From: Moringa oleifera | Taxonomy: Eukaryota; Streptophyta; Magnoliopsida; Brassicales; Moringaceae | Length of the DNA stretch: 64,000 nt | NCBI GenBank assembly: GCA_021397835.1 | Contig: JAJFZO010000094.1 | Location: forward strand, 4,750,001 to 4,814,000 | Direction: 5' to 3' | Part shown: positions 13,801 to 28,039 of the stretch, piece by piece | Layout: every line of letters begins with the position of its first letter | Position numbering within the stretch: position 1 is the first letter of the stretch | Notes under the pieces: model-generated | Database searches by the model: none | The model's input: only the letters and a program-made list of their open reading frames with translations | Told to the model about the DNA's origin: nothing | Translations under genes and position numbers: made by a program

Positions 13801-16654
13801 CGTCTCCAACAAGCCACTGCAAGCTTTCCTCAATTTGATTCATTATCTTTATGATTAGGTATAGAAAGGACAGTTCGTAACTTCAATCAATTAATTTCTT
13901 ACAACAAAGAAAATGTATTAATGAAATATTCCTAAAGCGAATAGTGATTATATGTACCATCCCTAGTCTTGACAAACTTCTTGTCTAAAACAGTTTTTAT
14001 ATATACAACTGCATCTATTCTATTCGGAAATATTTGCAACAATTGAGGTGTTCAAGTAACGAAAGAGTCAACAAAGAAACTACTAAAGAGCTACTAAAAC
14101 TGTTTCAAGCAAGACTTTGGTGGCCACGAACATCAGAGATACATTCTTCCATGAAACATTTACAAACTAACATCCCTCCAAGGGATATGCTACAGGCACC
14201 TTTCAAACTCAGCAATACTAAATGAGAAAAGAACCACTCTTCAGCCTTTTCTGCACATATTTACAAACAATAAGAAGCCAGTGAAGCAATTACTAAGATT
14301 GTAGTTATTTCTTCCAGAGCTCTATGAATGTGATCAGTTGGTGGAAGGATAATCATGTTATACAGTTCAAAGGAAAATTCTGTTTAAGCTATTCCTTGTG
14401 ATAGAAGTGCAAAGAGGAGATGTCTTGGTTGTTGAAGCACCAAAAGATTGAAAATTTTTTTACACTTTTAGTTATGTACTTAGCCAACCATCTTTGACAG
14501 TAGACATCTGTATTTTGCATGTCAGAGAATATCTCAAATGCAGGCCATCAAATGGTCTCTTGAAGCAGAGTAAACCATCCAAGCTATTTATTGTCTCTCG
14601 AGGAAACAGAACCTCAAAACACAGTTTAGATAAACCTACTAGTCAGTATCCTCTTCTTCATCTACTTCTAACTACTACATAGTTCCAGTATATACAGAAA
14701 TAAAATTGTAAATAATTGTAAGCATAAATATATCTTCCTCCTCCGCAGATTATATATTATCCACCTAATTTAAGGTCACCCAGGTTTTGTTAGTTGTAGC
14801 AAAAGCTTTGGTCCAACATCTGCTCAATTCATCTTGTTTTACAATAATATAGTCGGGCAAAGGATGGAGGACAATAAGAGCCTTCTAGTCAATTACCGGA
14901 GATAAGGCATAATCCTGCTGAAGAAACCAGCTTGTTACAGTCAGTAGTTTGTAATTTTCACAGGGACTCAATTCTCACTCAGTATAGAAGCTATTTTTCT
15001 GAAAAATTCTCTCCTTTTGTTTTAAAGCCTCACTTTCATCAATGTATTGGTAACATACGTGCAGCACATGTGACTTTGGTTAACATTTAAGACATGTGAG
15101 TAACCAATGTCGAAAGGGAAAAAGGCTCTTGCATCCAATTGTAAAGATGTTAGTAAATGTACACTGCTGCTCAAGTAAAAATAAACAACAAACATGGTCA
15201 GACTTGAACACAAGACCCACTAGAAATTAAAGATATTCTAGTAAGAGCTGGACAAAACTCCATTCACCATCCATTAAATTTGAGCAGATAATATAAGAAC
15301 TAGGATTGTGTTCCTCGTTGCTCTTTAATTTGCCACTACAGGTACTTAACGCAGATAAATTCATATATGTAAACTAAACAACCTGCAAGATAATGCAAGT
15401 CACCAGCAATATGACTTGAAAAACTTAGAGAAAAAAGGAAATCAGCACACAAATTCAGGCAATAAAGATGTGATTGATTGGGGTGACTCCCTATTTCCTT
15501 AATTTGTGAAGAAATAATCAAAAACTTGATCTTGATCATTGAGCAATAATTTAGTAAAGCTAAGATGGCAAGTTTTTTTGTGCTTGCACAAAAAACCCCA
15601 TATGAGGTACACCATACACCAGATCGATCAACATCTCATTTAGAAAGAGAAATTTGAAAACAGTATATACAAAGCAGTGCTGAATGAGAGGCACCTGCTT
15701 GTGATTGAGGGCAAGACTGAAGAGGACGCAAGAGATAAGCTCCTTATGAGAGAGGACTGCAGCAACAGCACCAACTGTAAGGCCCAAGCTGATACAATTA
15801 TACTGAAAGGAAACCGTATACAGATGAGAACTAGAATAATATACAATTGAGCATAAAGAAGACAAGCAAACAGAAACCTTCTAAACCTGAAAATGACCAT
15901 GATCAATTAAGATCAGACATGGATTCAGCAGAATCATTGCAATGTGCCATGCTATATCCGTTTTAGGATATCTGGGGCGACTGCCATGATACACTAGCAC
16001 AAAACAAAGAACTGCAGGAAAGAATATCAGCGCATCAGAGGATAAAACCGTCCATCTCATGAGTAGCTTTCTGCGGATAAAGTAGAAAACAAAAATGAGA
16101 AGGTGAGACAGTCAGCAGTCAAGAAACATGCAACTCCAAAATAAAAATAAAACAGGAATTGAAGGATCTCAATGAAAAATGGAAAAGATTATTATTTTTC
16201 AGATAAAAAGGATAAAGAAAAGAGTTTATGATGCGCACCCAAAGTAAGATTCATGGCCACGGGAAGTAAACAGAGAAACCGATTGAGGATAGAAGGATCT
16301 GAGAAGAAGACCATGAATGTAACTCTGGTAGGCAGTGAGAGGAGGGTAATCGAGTCCCCAGTAATTGAGATCATTGACGGTGCTGTTCCGGTACCACTCC
16401 TCAGCTGGAAGATTGATTGTGATCTCCATCCAATGCCTCTGTGCCTCATAGTCCCCGAACTTTGGAGGATTTCCAGCACCAGAGTAAGAATGGAGGGACA
16501 CTGCCGCCCGCACCAATAAAGCAAACACGGAAATACACATAAATGAGACAGTAATGCCTTTGTGAACCAACCACCACCAAGTCCTATCATCATCACCACC
16601 GTCATCAACTAATACCTTCTTTTTCATCATCTGTCCTCCCTCCTTCTTCCCCAT
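10801..16654 (-). CDS. ALG6: ALG6 dolichyl-P-Glc:Man9GlcNAc2-PP-dolichol alpha-1,3-glucosyltransferase
   Basis: Six exons: 16654-16239, 16070-15887, 15802-15695, 12570-12409, 11619-11367 and 11267-10801. They join in frame to 529 aa, normal for ALG6. The enzyme adds the first glucose to the lipid-linked Man9 oligosaccharide in the ER lumen before N-glycosylation (GT57, GT-C fold). Seen: first membrane span about 32-53, lumenal loop GDYEAQRHWMEIT with Asp68 at the place of the catalytic Asp69 of yeast Alg6, then WYRNSTVNDLNYWGLDYPPL, the motif NPCLILIDHGHFQYN, and the QVHEKSILLP motif. The protein ends KKVL, a di-lysine KKxx ER-retrieval signal. ALG8 is the near paralog, but the loop sequence favours ALG6. 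Intron 3 is over 3 kb; the others are short. Confidence 0.95.
12571..15694 (-). other. Large ALG6 intron 3
   Basis: A 3.1-kb intron bounded by CAG|GTGCCT (donor, exon end 15695) and TTTCAG|ATGAGT (acceptor, exon start 12570). Short open frames in both directions show no protein family, and I found no terminal repeats or transposon motif, so nothing explains its size beyond unique-looking AT-rich sequence. Confidence 0.8.
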
Positions 16655-16690
16655 CTCTCTCTCTCTCTCTCTCTCTCCCTCTCTCTCTCT
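16655..16690. repeat. (CT)n microsatellite in ALG6 5' leader
   Basis: Two (CT)n blocks separated by one CCCT interruption, directly before the ALG6 ATG. On the mRNA this is a (GA)n leader, a common plant 5' UTR element and likely polymorphic. Confidence 0.95.
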
Positions 16691-16799
16691 GGTTTTAGTT
16701 TCTTATGCCCGGGGGCTTTGGCCACGAGGACTTACGAGTGGCAGAAGTAATACGGCAGCGTTTACTGCTTTCAGTTCACTGTTCAACCCTGTTTAATTT

Positions 16800-19700
16800 A
16801 TTTTTATTTTTTTAGTTTTTGTTTTCTTTGATGCATATGCTTTTATATATATATATATAAGAGGTCATCCTTATTCTTTTTATGCCCTTTTTTCCGCCTA
16901 AACTAAAGCACTACCTTATTAGCAATATTATTTTATCTAACATTATTTATCAATAATTTTACAAATTAATATGATAGATTAAAATATTTTAAATCTTAAA
17001 CTATTATATATATATAACATATTTATAGTTTTTATATTGTGAAAAAAATTGAAATTGGGAGAAACACAATTACTGGCAAAATATTTTATACTCTACAAAT
17101 ACTAATTAAATAGTTTTTAACAAAAATTTACAAAATATTTTTAAAAATTATCATAAATTTTAAGACATTTAAATAAATATTATTAGTGCATTTTAGCTAA
17201 ATTAAAATTTTTGATTAAATGATGTCAATTTTTATCAATATCCGATTGTCTTATATATATACATAATTTTTTAAAAAAATTAATAAAAAGATGATTAAAT
17301 TGTAATCTAAAACTTTATTTATTACATGCAAGAAATTCTCAAATTTATTTAATTTTTAAAACTAAAAAATAATTATATAAATGAGATATATATTTTATTC
17401 ATAATTGTAAATTAAAATTTATAAAAAAATTACTTTTATCATAGATTTATATTTTTATTGAATTTTTTATAAAAATTTTTGCATATAATTTTATTAATAT
17501 TAATAATTTTACATACAAATAAAATGTGTATGAATTTTTATTTATGCAATTATTCAAATAGTCATTTAAAATATTATTAAAATAAAAAATATATTTTTAT
17601 CAAATTTAATAAGAATATATTAATAAAAATATGTTATTTTTTATCAAATAAAAATATGTTTTATTTATTTAAATAATATTAAAAAAATATTAAAATTAAT
17701 TATACAAATAAAAATCACATATACTTAATATGTGTATATAAAACTCTTAATATTAATAAAAATTATAAACAAAAGTTTTATATTAAAAATTTAATAAAAA
17801 TTTAAATCTCAAATAAATATAAGTTTTTTATAAAATATAATTTAAAAAATATAAAATTTTTATATAATTAATCTAAAATAAAAAATTATAAATATTCACA
17901 CCAATTTCATCCAATTCTTCCAACTCTAAATTCTTCTCTCATGTAAGCTCTGTTTGATTTCATTGAAATGCAAGCACATGAAGGATAAATCCATGTCTGC
18001 CAGATTTTAAGCAGTAATTTTTTTTTTTTTAAAAAAAGCCAAATGATCTTTTCTTATTTACTTTTATCAATGTTTCTTGTTTGAGAATTGGTAAAAAAAA
18101 AAAAAAAAAGCAAAATAGAGTCTAAATTAGTGTAAAAAATACAGTAATTTAGATTTATATAGAGATCAAAATTCATAAATTTTTAAACAAATAGATTTTT
18201 TTTTTTTAAAAAAGGCAAATCCATTTCATTTCCAAGGACATCATATCATTTTAATACAATTTATCAAATCAACCAATATAAGCTGATCCCAAGAGAAAAA
18301 AAAAATCAATTGCAAGATTCAATTCAATTATTTTTAATTAATTAAAAATTATTTGAATGTGTTTTAAAATTAACAAGTAGTTTTAGAAAAAATATATTTT
18401 TTAAAGTCCAAAATCACTTGTAGTCTAAATTTTATTTAAATTATTTATTTTTTTAATAATGACATTCTAGTTTTTTTTTTTTGATCTACCCACTATAAAA
18501 AAAAAAAAAAAAAACCCTAACATCTCACATCTTATTTTCAAGTTTTAAATATATAAAAAATAATAAATAAAAATTTACAACCACCATTATTCAAAATAGA
18601 CAAATTCTATAACATAATGCAAATTGATTTAATATAATAATACATTCAATCATACAAAATTAGAATATTATGCATTGTGTATTTCCTATTATAATTGCAT
18701 ATTAATTGACTATCTTCGATAAAGATTTGACCGATAAGTTAGAAATAATCTAAACCATTGCGTATTTCATATTTAGTATTATGTCACAGTTAATAAGTTA
18801 CTTCATACTATTTATGGAAATCTCATGACAAGATGTTACTAATTTGTCAAACATATTACTTAAGAAGAAACTTCAGTTTATAGAATTGGTAATGAAATCA
18901 AAATGTTGAATTTGCGGGAAAATCTATTTAGTTTATAAAATGATTTCAATATGAATATTTTAATTGAAAATTTTCACATGAAATTTTTTTTCTATTTTTT
19001 GATAGATAAACGTTAGAAAGACAAAGGGTAGGTATCAATTTTCTCTAAATATATTTTTTTAATTTTTTAAAATTTATTGATTGTGTTTAAATTAGATTTT
19101 GATTTAAAATAGTTTTGAAAATTTATTTTTTTAATTGTTGAACTGCTTAAAATATAAATCAAATTAATTAATTTTTTATTTTGATTTTATTAATCAGTTT
19201 TAGTAATTATTTTATATTTTTTAAAAAATTAGAGAATATTTTTTAAAAATATTTTAAACAATTTTTGTAATAATATAATGATTTAAAAAATTTTAATTTT
19301 AGAATTTATTTAATTTTTTTATAAAGTTTAATTTTATTTAATTAATAAATTAAAATTGTGTAAATATCATTTAAAATTTAAAATTTTACTCTTTCTCACC
19401 AATCAAATTTTTATTTTAAAAAATTATCTAAATAAATCTTAATATTTTAATTTTATCAAAATTAAACCTCATTGAAAAATTTAAATATTAAAAATATTTA
19501 AATTAAAGATATTTTATAACTAATTTTGACTTATAATTTTTTATGGATGTAATAAAATATTTAAGCTATCATTATAAAAAAGTTTAAAAATTTTTAAGTA
19601 CTAAAAAATATTTTACTATTAAAAATTTTAAAAATTCATAAAAATAGTTAATTAGTTAAAAAATCTCAAATTTGAGGAATAAAATCAAAATAAAATATAA

Positions 19701-20130
19701 AATCTATTTGAAAAGTTTTTAGTTATTTTTAACAATAAATAAATTATTAATTTTTTATAATCTTTTTAAGTCAAAGTTTAATTTATATAAAATTAATAAA
19801 TTAAGTTTTTTTTAGATACATTTTAAAAGTTAATGTTTGATTGGAGAGAAAAGATTAAACTTGAAGTTTTAAATAATATTTATCTGTTAAAATTTATTTA
19901 AATATTTTTAAAATTAAAATTTATTTGCAAAAACGTATTAACCTCATTTTTTTATGTTAAGTTTGCTATAACTAACAGTTTGATTCGATTATTTTTAAAA
20001 AATAGAAAAATTCAATATTCTATAATTTGCTGGATGCGGAATTCTAGCTGATTCCAGTTCTGATGCTTAATTCCTGTTTACGCAGCAAATCCTCTCTTTT
20101 AACGACCTCTTCAACCCAGCCAAACAGCAC
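16800..20130. other. AT-rich intergenic DNA between ALG6 and RAD23
   Basis: This is the head-to-head spacer between two divergent genes. It is extremely AT-rich, with poly-A/T runs (for example 18022-18030, 18090-18108, 18498-18515) and a (TA)n at about 16844-16858. No coding signal, RNA gene or transposon motif could be recognised. Confidence 0.6.
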
Positions 20131-20132
20131 AT

Positions 20133-20209
20133 GACACGTTTCACCCATTCTCAACGTGTCGTTTTCTCATTGGTCTTTGTACCCATAGGTCGAATATGCT
20201 CTGTTACGT
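20133..20209 (+). promoter_or_regulatory. RAD23 proximal promoter: paired ACGT elements and CCAAT box
   Basis: GACACGTT (20133-20140) and AACGTGTC (20153-20160) form an exact 8-bp inverted repeat with a 12-bp spacer, each arm carrying an ACGT core of the kind bound by bZIP factors. An inverted CCAAT (ATTGG, about 20169-20173) follows, and a third ACGTG lies near 20205. The cluster is 215-290 bp upstream of the RAD23 ATG. Regulation by bZIP factors is inference. Confidence 0.5.
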
Positions 20210-20424
20210 GATCATTTCATACCTCTAGATACATAAGTGAAACTTCAGGCCCCGCTAGCATTTCTTCTCACTGACTTTTGCCCACCTCTCTTTTTTCCTC
20301 CTCTCAGTCTTCTTCCCTCTCTCTTCTCCCGTGTCTCCGTGAAAGGTTTCGCCGGCGGCGAGCGGAGGATCGGACACTCGCCGGAGAATCCAGGACTATA
20401 CGGAAGAGATTTTGCTGCGAGAAG

Positions 20425-23400
20425 ATGAAGGTTTTTGTCAAGACTTTGAAGGGAACTCACTTCGAGATCGAAGTGAAACCCGAGGACTCGGTATAATATG
20501 TTAATTTAGCCCTTAATCATTGGATAAAGATTGCTTATATTTTGTTTGATATGTAAGCAAATTATGTATGGATCATTAGGGTTTTAATTGGGTATTAAGC
20601 CCCTAAGATTAGGGTTTTTTTTTGGTGTTACGGTGCATTTTCATGGTTTAAATTCGAGCTACTTAACTGTTTAAGTTTCTTAGTTGCTTTTTCTGTTGAG
20701 AATTTCAGTGAACGTGTGATTTGATTGAGAAGAACTTTGTAGTTTTGGCTTGAATTGGCGGAATTGTTTACGTTAACTGGCAGCGGATACTTTTTATTAT
20801 TTTCATTTGACTCATTTTTTACCGCTGTATTTAATGTTTTCACCAATATGTGGAGGATTGGTTGTAAGTAATACTTTTACTGGCAAGCTTTCACTTGCCA
20901 TGTTGTAGGTGGTGGAAATTAGACTGACTATAGTCGCATACTTTTGTTTCTAAGCTTTTTTACTATTCATTATATCAATCACATTAGCGAGAAGGATGAC
21001 TACTTGTTATGATTTTTGCATTATTCCATCAAGAGCGTACTTTCTGATGGCTAGTTTTAAATTGGTGTCTTGTTTGTCTCATTTGCTTATTTGTGCTTCT
21101 TCTGGGTTTTGAATTGTACAATTCTACATTTTTATTCGTCAATGCTTGTTAGCTATTAAGTTTATTGCTAAAACTATCTCCTTCTATGGTATCGGCTTGG
21201 TATCCAGATATCTATATTTTGTTAAGTAGACTCATTCATCTTATTTACCAAATTATTTGCATAAAAGGTACCAACTTAGTGTAGCACTCTTCCGATGTGT
21301 TGCACAGCTCATATTTTGACACCTGTTCACATTTTGGAGTCTCTCGTAAAAGCTATTTCACTTACCGAATCTATTGCTTAGTAGTTACCTGAATTATTTT
21401 GGTAGGAAAATATATGTGAACGAGTTCTCATATTGGTAAGGTTCTGAATAATAATTGCTTGCACTATATACTGTTTCTGTTTGTGCATTGGTAAACATGC
21501 TGATAGATAGCAATCTTGCTTTTATGGGCATACGACATATATTGGTCAAACTTTAGTATGGATGTGTATTTGAGGCAATGGCTTTCTATTTGAATGTTTG
21601 TGTCGGCAGGTTGCTGATGTCAAGAAAAACATAGAGACAGTGCAGGGTTCCGATGTTTACCCTGCCACGCAGCAGATGCTTATTCATCAGGGGAAAGTTC
21701 TTAAAGATAACACCACACTGGAAGAGAACAAAGTTGCTGAAAACAGTTTTGTTGTCATAATGTTGACCAAGGTGGGCTTGGATTTATCCTTTGGAAGTAG
21801 GTGTAGTATTTGTGATTATTTGAACTGTAATTGAGTAAACAAAGCTTACTGACCTTTTGTTAGATGTCATTGTGATCTAATTGGCTCGTAGACCTCAGAA
21901 ATTGAAGAAATTAAATTAGCTGAAAATTCATTTTTCTTGGTTTTTCGTGGTAAAGATACATCATATATTGTTGATAGAAAAGGGAAATACAAGGAGAAAA
22001 ATTAAAGCACTCAACTTTTGTTTAATGGGTAAAGGTGAAAAGAAATGCATTAAAAGGGTGAACTGATTGAGTCAAAGCGGAAGGCATCCCCTTGGTGCTC
22101 TGTGAATAACAACACTCAGTATGTAGTTTCTTTCAATTGTTTGTTTGATGATTTTTAATGAGTTCTTAATTGATATAAAGTTTTGATCTTTCTTTCGAGT
22201 AGTTTTTAATAATAATAAATAATACTAGATATTATCTTAGTTCTTGTAAACCATGCAATAATTATAACCATGATGTAGGTAAACTTTGTATTTAAGCAGA
22301 CTTTTTAAATTTATTTCTTTTTCGAATAACTTTATAAGAGATATTTAGCATTGTAGTCTCTTGTAATGTTGTACTGATGTTTGCATACTTGGATAACTGT
22401 AGAACAAGGTTTCATCTAGTGGGGCCTCAACTACTTCCACCGCAACTACGGATAAGGTAAGTAAATGAATATGTTCTATATTTGTAACATTCAATTGCTC
22501 TTGTTAGCATCATTATCACGGTCAGTATGATCTTTCTCATATTTTATTGTATGTTTTCTTTTTTGCTTGCAAAACTGTTATTCTTCAGTATGTACCTAAT
22601 TCCTTCAAGAAAACTAAAACTGGGAATGAAGAATGCTAAAATAAAGGCTTTTAAGTTAATTCATCTGATAAAATTGCTTGCATGGGTAGGCTCAACCTGC
22701 AAGTTCTGCACCGCCTACATCAACGCAACCATCAGCCACATCTCAGGCTCCTCCACCAACCGTAGCTCCGTGAGTTCGACCTTTTCCATTTTCCCTATTA
22801 ACTTGGGTTTTTTTTTTTGAGAAATAATATTGTGATTCTTGTATTCTGAGAATGTAATGCAGCATTTATTGTTCTGTTTCATCTTCTGATTTTTTCAAAT
22901 TATGCAGTCCCCAGCCTACCCCTGAAACTACACCTGCTGCAGTTCCTCCTTCGTGAGTATTTCGTGTAGTTGCTAAATGGATGTAATATTTTCACATATG
23001 TATCTAACTGATGAAGATGATATTTCTTACGTGCTCGTGCTTTACTTTTCACACTCGTCATGTTGAGCCAGATCACAATCAGATGTGTATGGTCAAGCAG
23101 CATCAAATCTTGTTGCAGGAAGTAATTTAGAGGCTACTGTTCAGCAGATTCTTGATATGGGTGGAGGAAGTTGGGATCGTGATACTGTTGTCCGTGCTCT
23201 GCGTGCTGCATATAACAACCCTGAGAGAGCTGTTGAATATCTATATTCTGTATGCCCCTCCCTTTCTGGTTTCTTGCACCCTAGTTAGTCTTGTGCATAA
23301 CTTGGTTCAAATGCTAGCATTTATTTCTTGCCATATACATGTTTGTTAGTGCTATTAGATCTCGTTGTTACCTTTCTATGTAGGTTCTATTCCCAGCTTT

Positions 23401-25409
23401 TAATGTTTGTTCTAGTATGGAATGATGTTGAAGCTAAAGATGACTTTGTTAGTAAATAGTAAATATTTTGTGAAGGAAAACTCAAGAAGATGAGCATGTT
23501 CCTTCTCTGTTGCTTTCATTTATTTTTTTCAATCCCCAGATCAATAGAGATTTTATGTAATTGTGCAAGCAATATAGTCAATTTAACACAAGAATAATGT
23601 GTCAGGGGATTCCTGAGCAAGCTGAAATTCCACCTGTTGCCCGTGCTCCTCCTAGCACTGGACAGGCTGCAAATCCTCCAGCATCAGCTCAGCAACCAGC
23701 AGCGCCTCCGCAACCAGCAGCGGCTCAACAACCGGCAGCACCTACTGGTGGTCCCAATGCGAACCCGCTAGACCTCTTCCCGCAGGTAGAGATGTTTGTC
23801 TGTGATTTTTGACAGATGGCCTGTGAGGAAAATAATTGGGAGTCTGTAATTTGTACCTCCTTAAGGGATAACTTGACAAATTTTATTTTTTTGGCACCAG
23901 GGCCTTCCCAACATGGGTTCAAATGCCAATGCTGGTACTCTAGATTTCCTGCGCAACAGTCAACAGGTATTTGAAATCTCTGCTTGCTGTCAGCCTTTCA
24001 GGTAATAATTTCTATTAGGTTCTAAGCATTTGCTATCCTTTCCTTGTCTCAGTTTCAAGCCTTTAGAGCTATGGTGCAAGCAAATCCTCAAATTTTGCAG
24101 GTACTGTACGCACGTTATTTTTTAATGCAGCAGATAATCAATATTCAGATCTATGGATTCATGAAGTATTTGTGTTGCAGCCCATGCTTCAGGAGCTTGG
24201 AAAGCAAAATCCGCACCTGATGCGGCTCATTCAAGAGCATCAAGCTGACTTCTTACGCCTGATAAATGAACCTGTTGAAGGAGAAGGGTGAGATAATGTT
24301 TTCTTCTGGTGTTTGAGTTTGTTTTTTAATCACAATACTTACAAGAATATGGTGATATTTGGGTGATCAATGTGTGATTAGGAACCTACTTGGTCAATTG
24401 GCCTCAGCAATGCCACAGGCTGTGACTGTCACCCCTGAGGAGCGTGAAGCAATTGAACGGGTTTGTTTTTTTTTTTTTTTTGTTTTTTCTTGTTTCTGCG
24501 CCTTTCTTTCTGCAGTTAGTATATTGTTTGATATGCCATATGGCACATACAGTGGCTTCATGGTGGTGCTCTTCTGATCCTGCTGTTAATTGTAGCATGT
24601 TATCATAAAGATTAGTTCAACAAAAATGTGTTTGTATTTTCTTGCTTGTACATTGGATATTGTTTTTTTTTTTTTTTTTCTCGTTGTTGCACCTAGGAGG
24701 GTGAGCAACATATGGCTCACACCCCTAAAAGTCCATCTTTTATTGATCTTGTAAGCAACTATCCTTCTAAAACGATGTTGCACCAGATTGTAATTGCCGC
24801 TAGATTTAGGACGTGGAGAGATGTCTCTCCTGAAATGAACTGTTAAATAAGTATAGCCACTATTTCATGTTGCAGCTTTGTCAACAATATTGTTAGAGTT
24901 ACCTGCTTATTTTTGTGAGCCAATCTGTATGAGTCGGAAAAATTGAATGGTAATTATCTGTGGGCAAGAAGTTTTTTCTTTTGCCTTTTTTGGTTAGTCT
25001 TAATTTTGAGGAGAACAAGAATAAGGAAAGCTACTAACAAATAGTTGTCTGTTAGGTGCATTGTGAGGCAGAATGACAGATGTTTGTATACAAAGCACAC
25101 AAAGCACTAGACGTTGATGGAAACATGGTTTAATGTATATCCTTACTAATTTACTATGTTGAATTTTATTTTATGTACTATAATTCTGTGTGCTTCTGTA
25201 AGATTTTAGGTTTAGTCTGCCATGATGTATGATTTTATCCTATTTTTGTAAGAGTGATGATTTGATATGTGAAAGTATGGGGTCTTTTGCAGCTTGAAGC
25301 CATGGGCTTTGATCGGGACATCGTGTTGGAGGTATTCTTTGCATGTAACAAGAATGAGGAATTGGCTGCCAACTATCTTTTAGATCACATGCATGAGTTT
25401 GAGGAGTGA
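20425..25409 (+). CDS. RAD23: RAD23-type ubiquitin receptor (UBL-UBA1-STI1-UBA2)
   Basis: Twelve exons: 20425-20490, 21610-21771, 22403-22456, 22690-22769, 22908-22952, 23072-23249, 23606-23785, 23901-23966, 24053-24100, 24181-24287, 24382-24460 and 25293-25409. All joins keep frame and give 393 aa, within the plant RAD23 range. RAD23 shuttles polyubiquitinated proteins to the proteasome and, with XPC/RAD4, helps nucleotide-excision repair. Domains: UBL (1-76, [17 protein letters not shown]), Pro/Ala/Thr linker, UBA1 (about 147-195, with [20 protein letters not shown]), a second Pro/Ala/Gln linker, STI1/XPC-binding (about 262-330, [18 protein letters not shown]), and UBA2 (about 340-393, [20 protein letters not shown]). 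The gene order suggests the RAD23C/D branch. The CT-rich stretch at 20281-20335 is a typical leader. Confidence 0.96.
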
Positions 25410-28030
25410 TGAAAGTTGCCTGCTTTTGCTTTTAGTTTCACTTTTTATTTGGAACAATGTTTTCATGTTGGGTGAAGTTTTTATTGTTGACAGTCTTATC
25501 CCAACTATGTCATGGAGTCTGGAGCACACCGATAAAATGTTCATGTCCCCATTTAATCTATGGACTTGGAGCATTTTAGAGTTATTTGTTACTATCCTAG
25601 TACACATAATCTGTGTTGGAATGTAAGTTCTTGGGCCAGGATTTGATCTGTGCTAACTTTTTCTTTTTACATAAAGTCGGTCCCAAAGCTCATATTAAAA
25701 TATAAAATTTCTGGCAATATTTCACCATGCAGCTTTTGTTAACTACACTGACAAGTCTATTTACACTAGATGCAATTTTTGCTCTTGTAAACCCACTGGT
25801 GGGATGACTGTCGCCTGCCTAATCTCCTGCTAATCATTTCCCAAGGTTGTCAAATCAAAGAAAGGATATATTAAAATATCATTGGTAGTGATCTCTGAGC
25901 CTGTTCATCCTGTGCTTTATTCCTCCCAATTTTTCAACAGGAATGATTTAATTTTGATTGCAATTTCTTGAGCTTTTGCTGATTGTGAACCTATCTTTAT
26001 TGAAGCAGCTTTACTCTCTTTTCTTTTTGATGTTTACATATTGCTCTAAATTAAGAGCAACAGGATGCAGTGCAAGTATAAATTCTTCTGCCATATGTTG
26101 GTTTGTAGACATGGTACAGTATGTGGTGATACCATTTAAATAGTAAATTTCTGGATGAGGTGATACTGTTGATAAAATGTAAACACTACTTAATTTATTT
26201 TTTAAGGATTTAAGTTTGGTGCATTAGATGAACAAAAAGTTAAAATTAATTTAATTTTGTTTCTCTCTCCAATGGAGAACTCACTTATCTCGCCACTTTT
26301 CTTATTTTTCTTATTCTCTTTTCTATTGAAGGTATTAAATAACATTGCCTTTTTCTCTTTCTCTACATTTTGTTCACAGAAATAAAATTCTATATTCTTA
26401 CTTATCACAATATAAAAATAAAATTCATATTTATTATAATAATACAAATAAAATTTAATAATAATTTATGTATAATTTTTTGTTATTATACTATGAAATT
26501 ATTTTATTGGTACCATTTTTTATAATAAAGTTTTTTTATAACAAATACCATATATTTTTTCAGAAAAATAATTTTTTTATCAAAATATCTTTGTATCAAG
26601 ATAATTTATTGTACTTTCTATTAATGTTATAATCATGAAATTACAAAATAAATGAACATTAGATAATAAATTTTTACAATAAAAAAATATGCTAAAAAAG
26701 CTTAAAAGATAACACAACATTAAAAATATAAGAGTTACAAAGTTAAATTTATTTTTTATTTTTTATTTTCTTAAAAGAGAAAAAAAGGAAGAAGAAATAT
26801 GATAAAAAAAAATAAAGCTACTTGAAACTATTAAGTCATTAAATCTCTTATGCTATTGCAATAAGAGTTGATTTGCAAATTTAATTTTTATTATATTCAA
26901 ATAAACTCAAAGATAAATCCATCATAGGAAAAAAATATTATTTTAAACAGAATAAATTAATTTCATTTTATCAAAATGAAGTGCACGCCGTATTGATGAA
27001 AAATCAATTTTTTTATTAGCAAATATAAGGGGGTAAAAAAAAATGTTAGTCTTTGTAAAATCAACAAAGATAAAATAAAACATATCTGTTTTTTTCATCA
27101 ACTAAGAGATGCATTAATTAACTAAAAAAAGAATTTTAAAAAATAAACACACGTGCATTGCTTTTACACGTAAAGGAGTTTGAGAATTATGAAATTGATG
27201 GCTTCTCCTATTTCAAGACATTTTTGTTAAAAAAAATTTAATAACTAAATACAAAAATAAAAAGCAAAAAGTAAGTCCAATAAAAAAAATTAATTGTTTC
27301 AACTTTGCCAAAATTCATTTACACATACTTTTCGATATTTTAAAATTACACTAATCATCAAATTTAAATTTGAATTATAAATTATTATTGGTCAAAAATT
27401 CTATTATTTTAAGATTAAAGTTATCAATAAATTTAAACTTAATTTAAAATTATAAAATATCTATACTAATGATTTTTAAAATATACACAAATATATATAT
27501 ATATATATTTATTAAATTTGATCATATACTGAAATCTTAGACATGCAAATTATTAAAGTTAGATCTTGAAGCAACCATTGAAATCAATGGAGAGGCAAAT
27601 TATGAGAGTTGCGAGCTGTGAAATAATTTCTTATGGTTGTGGACCATTATATATTACTCTTTTCAATAGCATGTTGTTAAGAATGATAATTTAGGTTTTC
27701 TGGCAAGTGCTTGTTAATTTGGCCATGAAAGGAGAGAGCTGCCTTGTTTTAATTTCTTTCAACATTAATGAGAAAAAGGAAAAACTACAGATCATGCTAC
27801 CGTTGATGAGACGTCGATGAACACTATTTGTTTCTCATGTGAATCAAAGCCAAATATTATATGAATCAAATCCTACTGAGAGAGGAAAAACACCTAATTA
27901 AACTTTAGACTCCAACACGAGAAATCAAACTCAACAGGACACACAACTAAGAAATCCACTTCTGAGATTAAACAGCTGTATTTTACTCTGATTTAACTAT
28001 TTTGTTTAGAAGGGAAAAGGCAGAGCTGCA
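25410..28030. other. RAD23 3' region and AT-rich intergenic DNA
   Basis: The first few hundred bases have transcribed-like composition and should be the RAD23 3' UTR. From about 26200 the sequence becomes very AT-rich with a (TA)n at about 27491-27508. No coding signal was recognised. Confidence 0.5.
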
Positions 28031-28039
28031 AGCACACAG

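Noticed and set aside
20245..20460. 71-codon minus-strand frame over the RAD23 leader and first exon
   Set aside because: It is antisense to the RAD23 5' leader and UBL exon, with low-complexity Arg/Gly/Lys composition.
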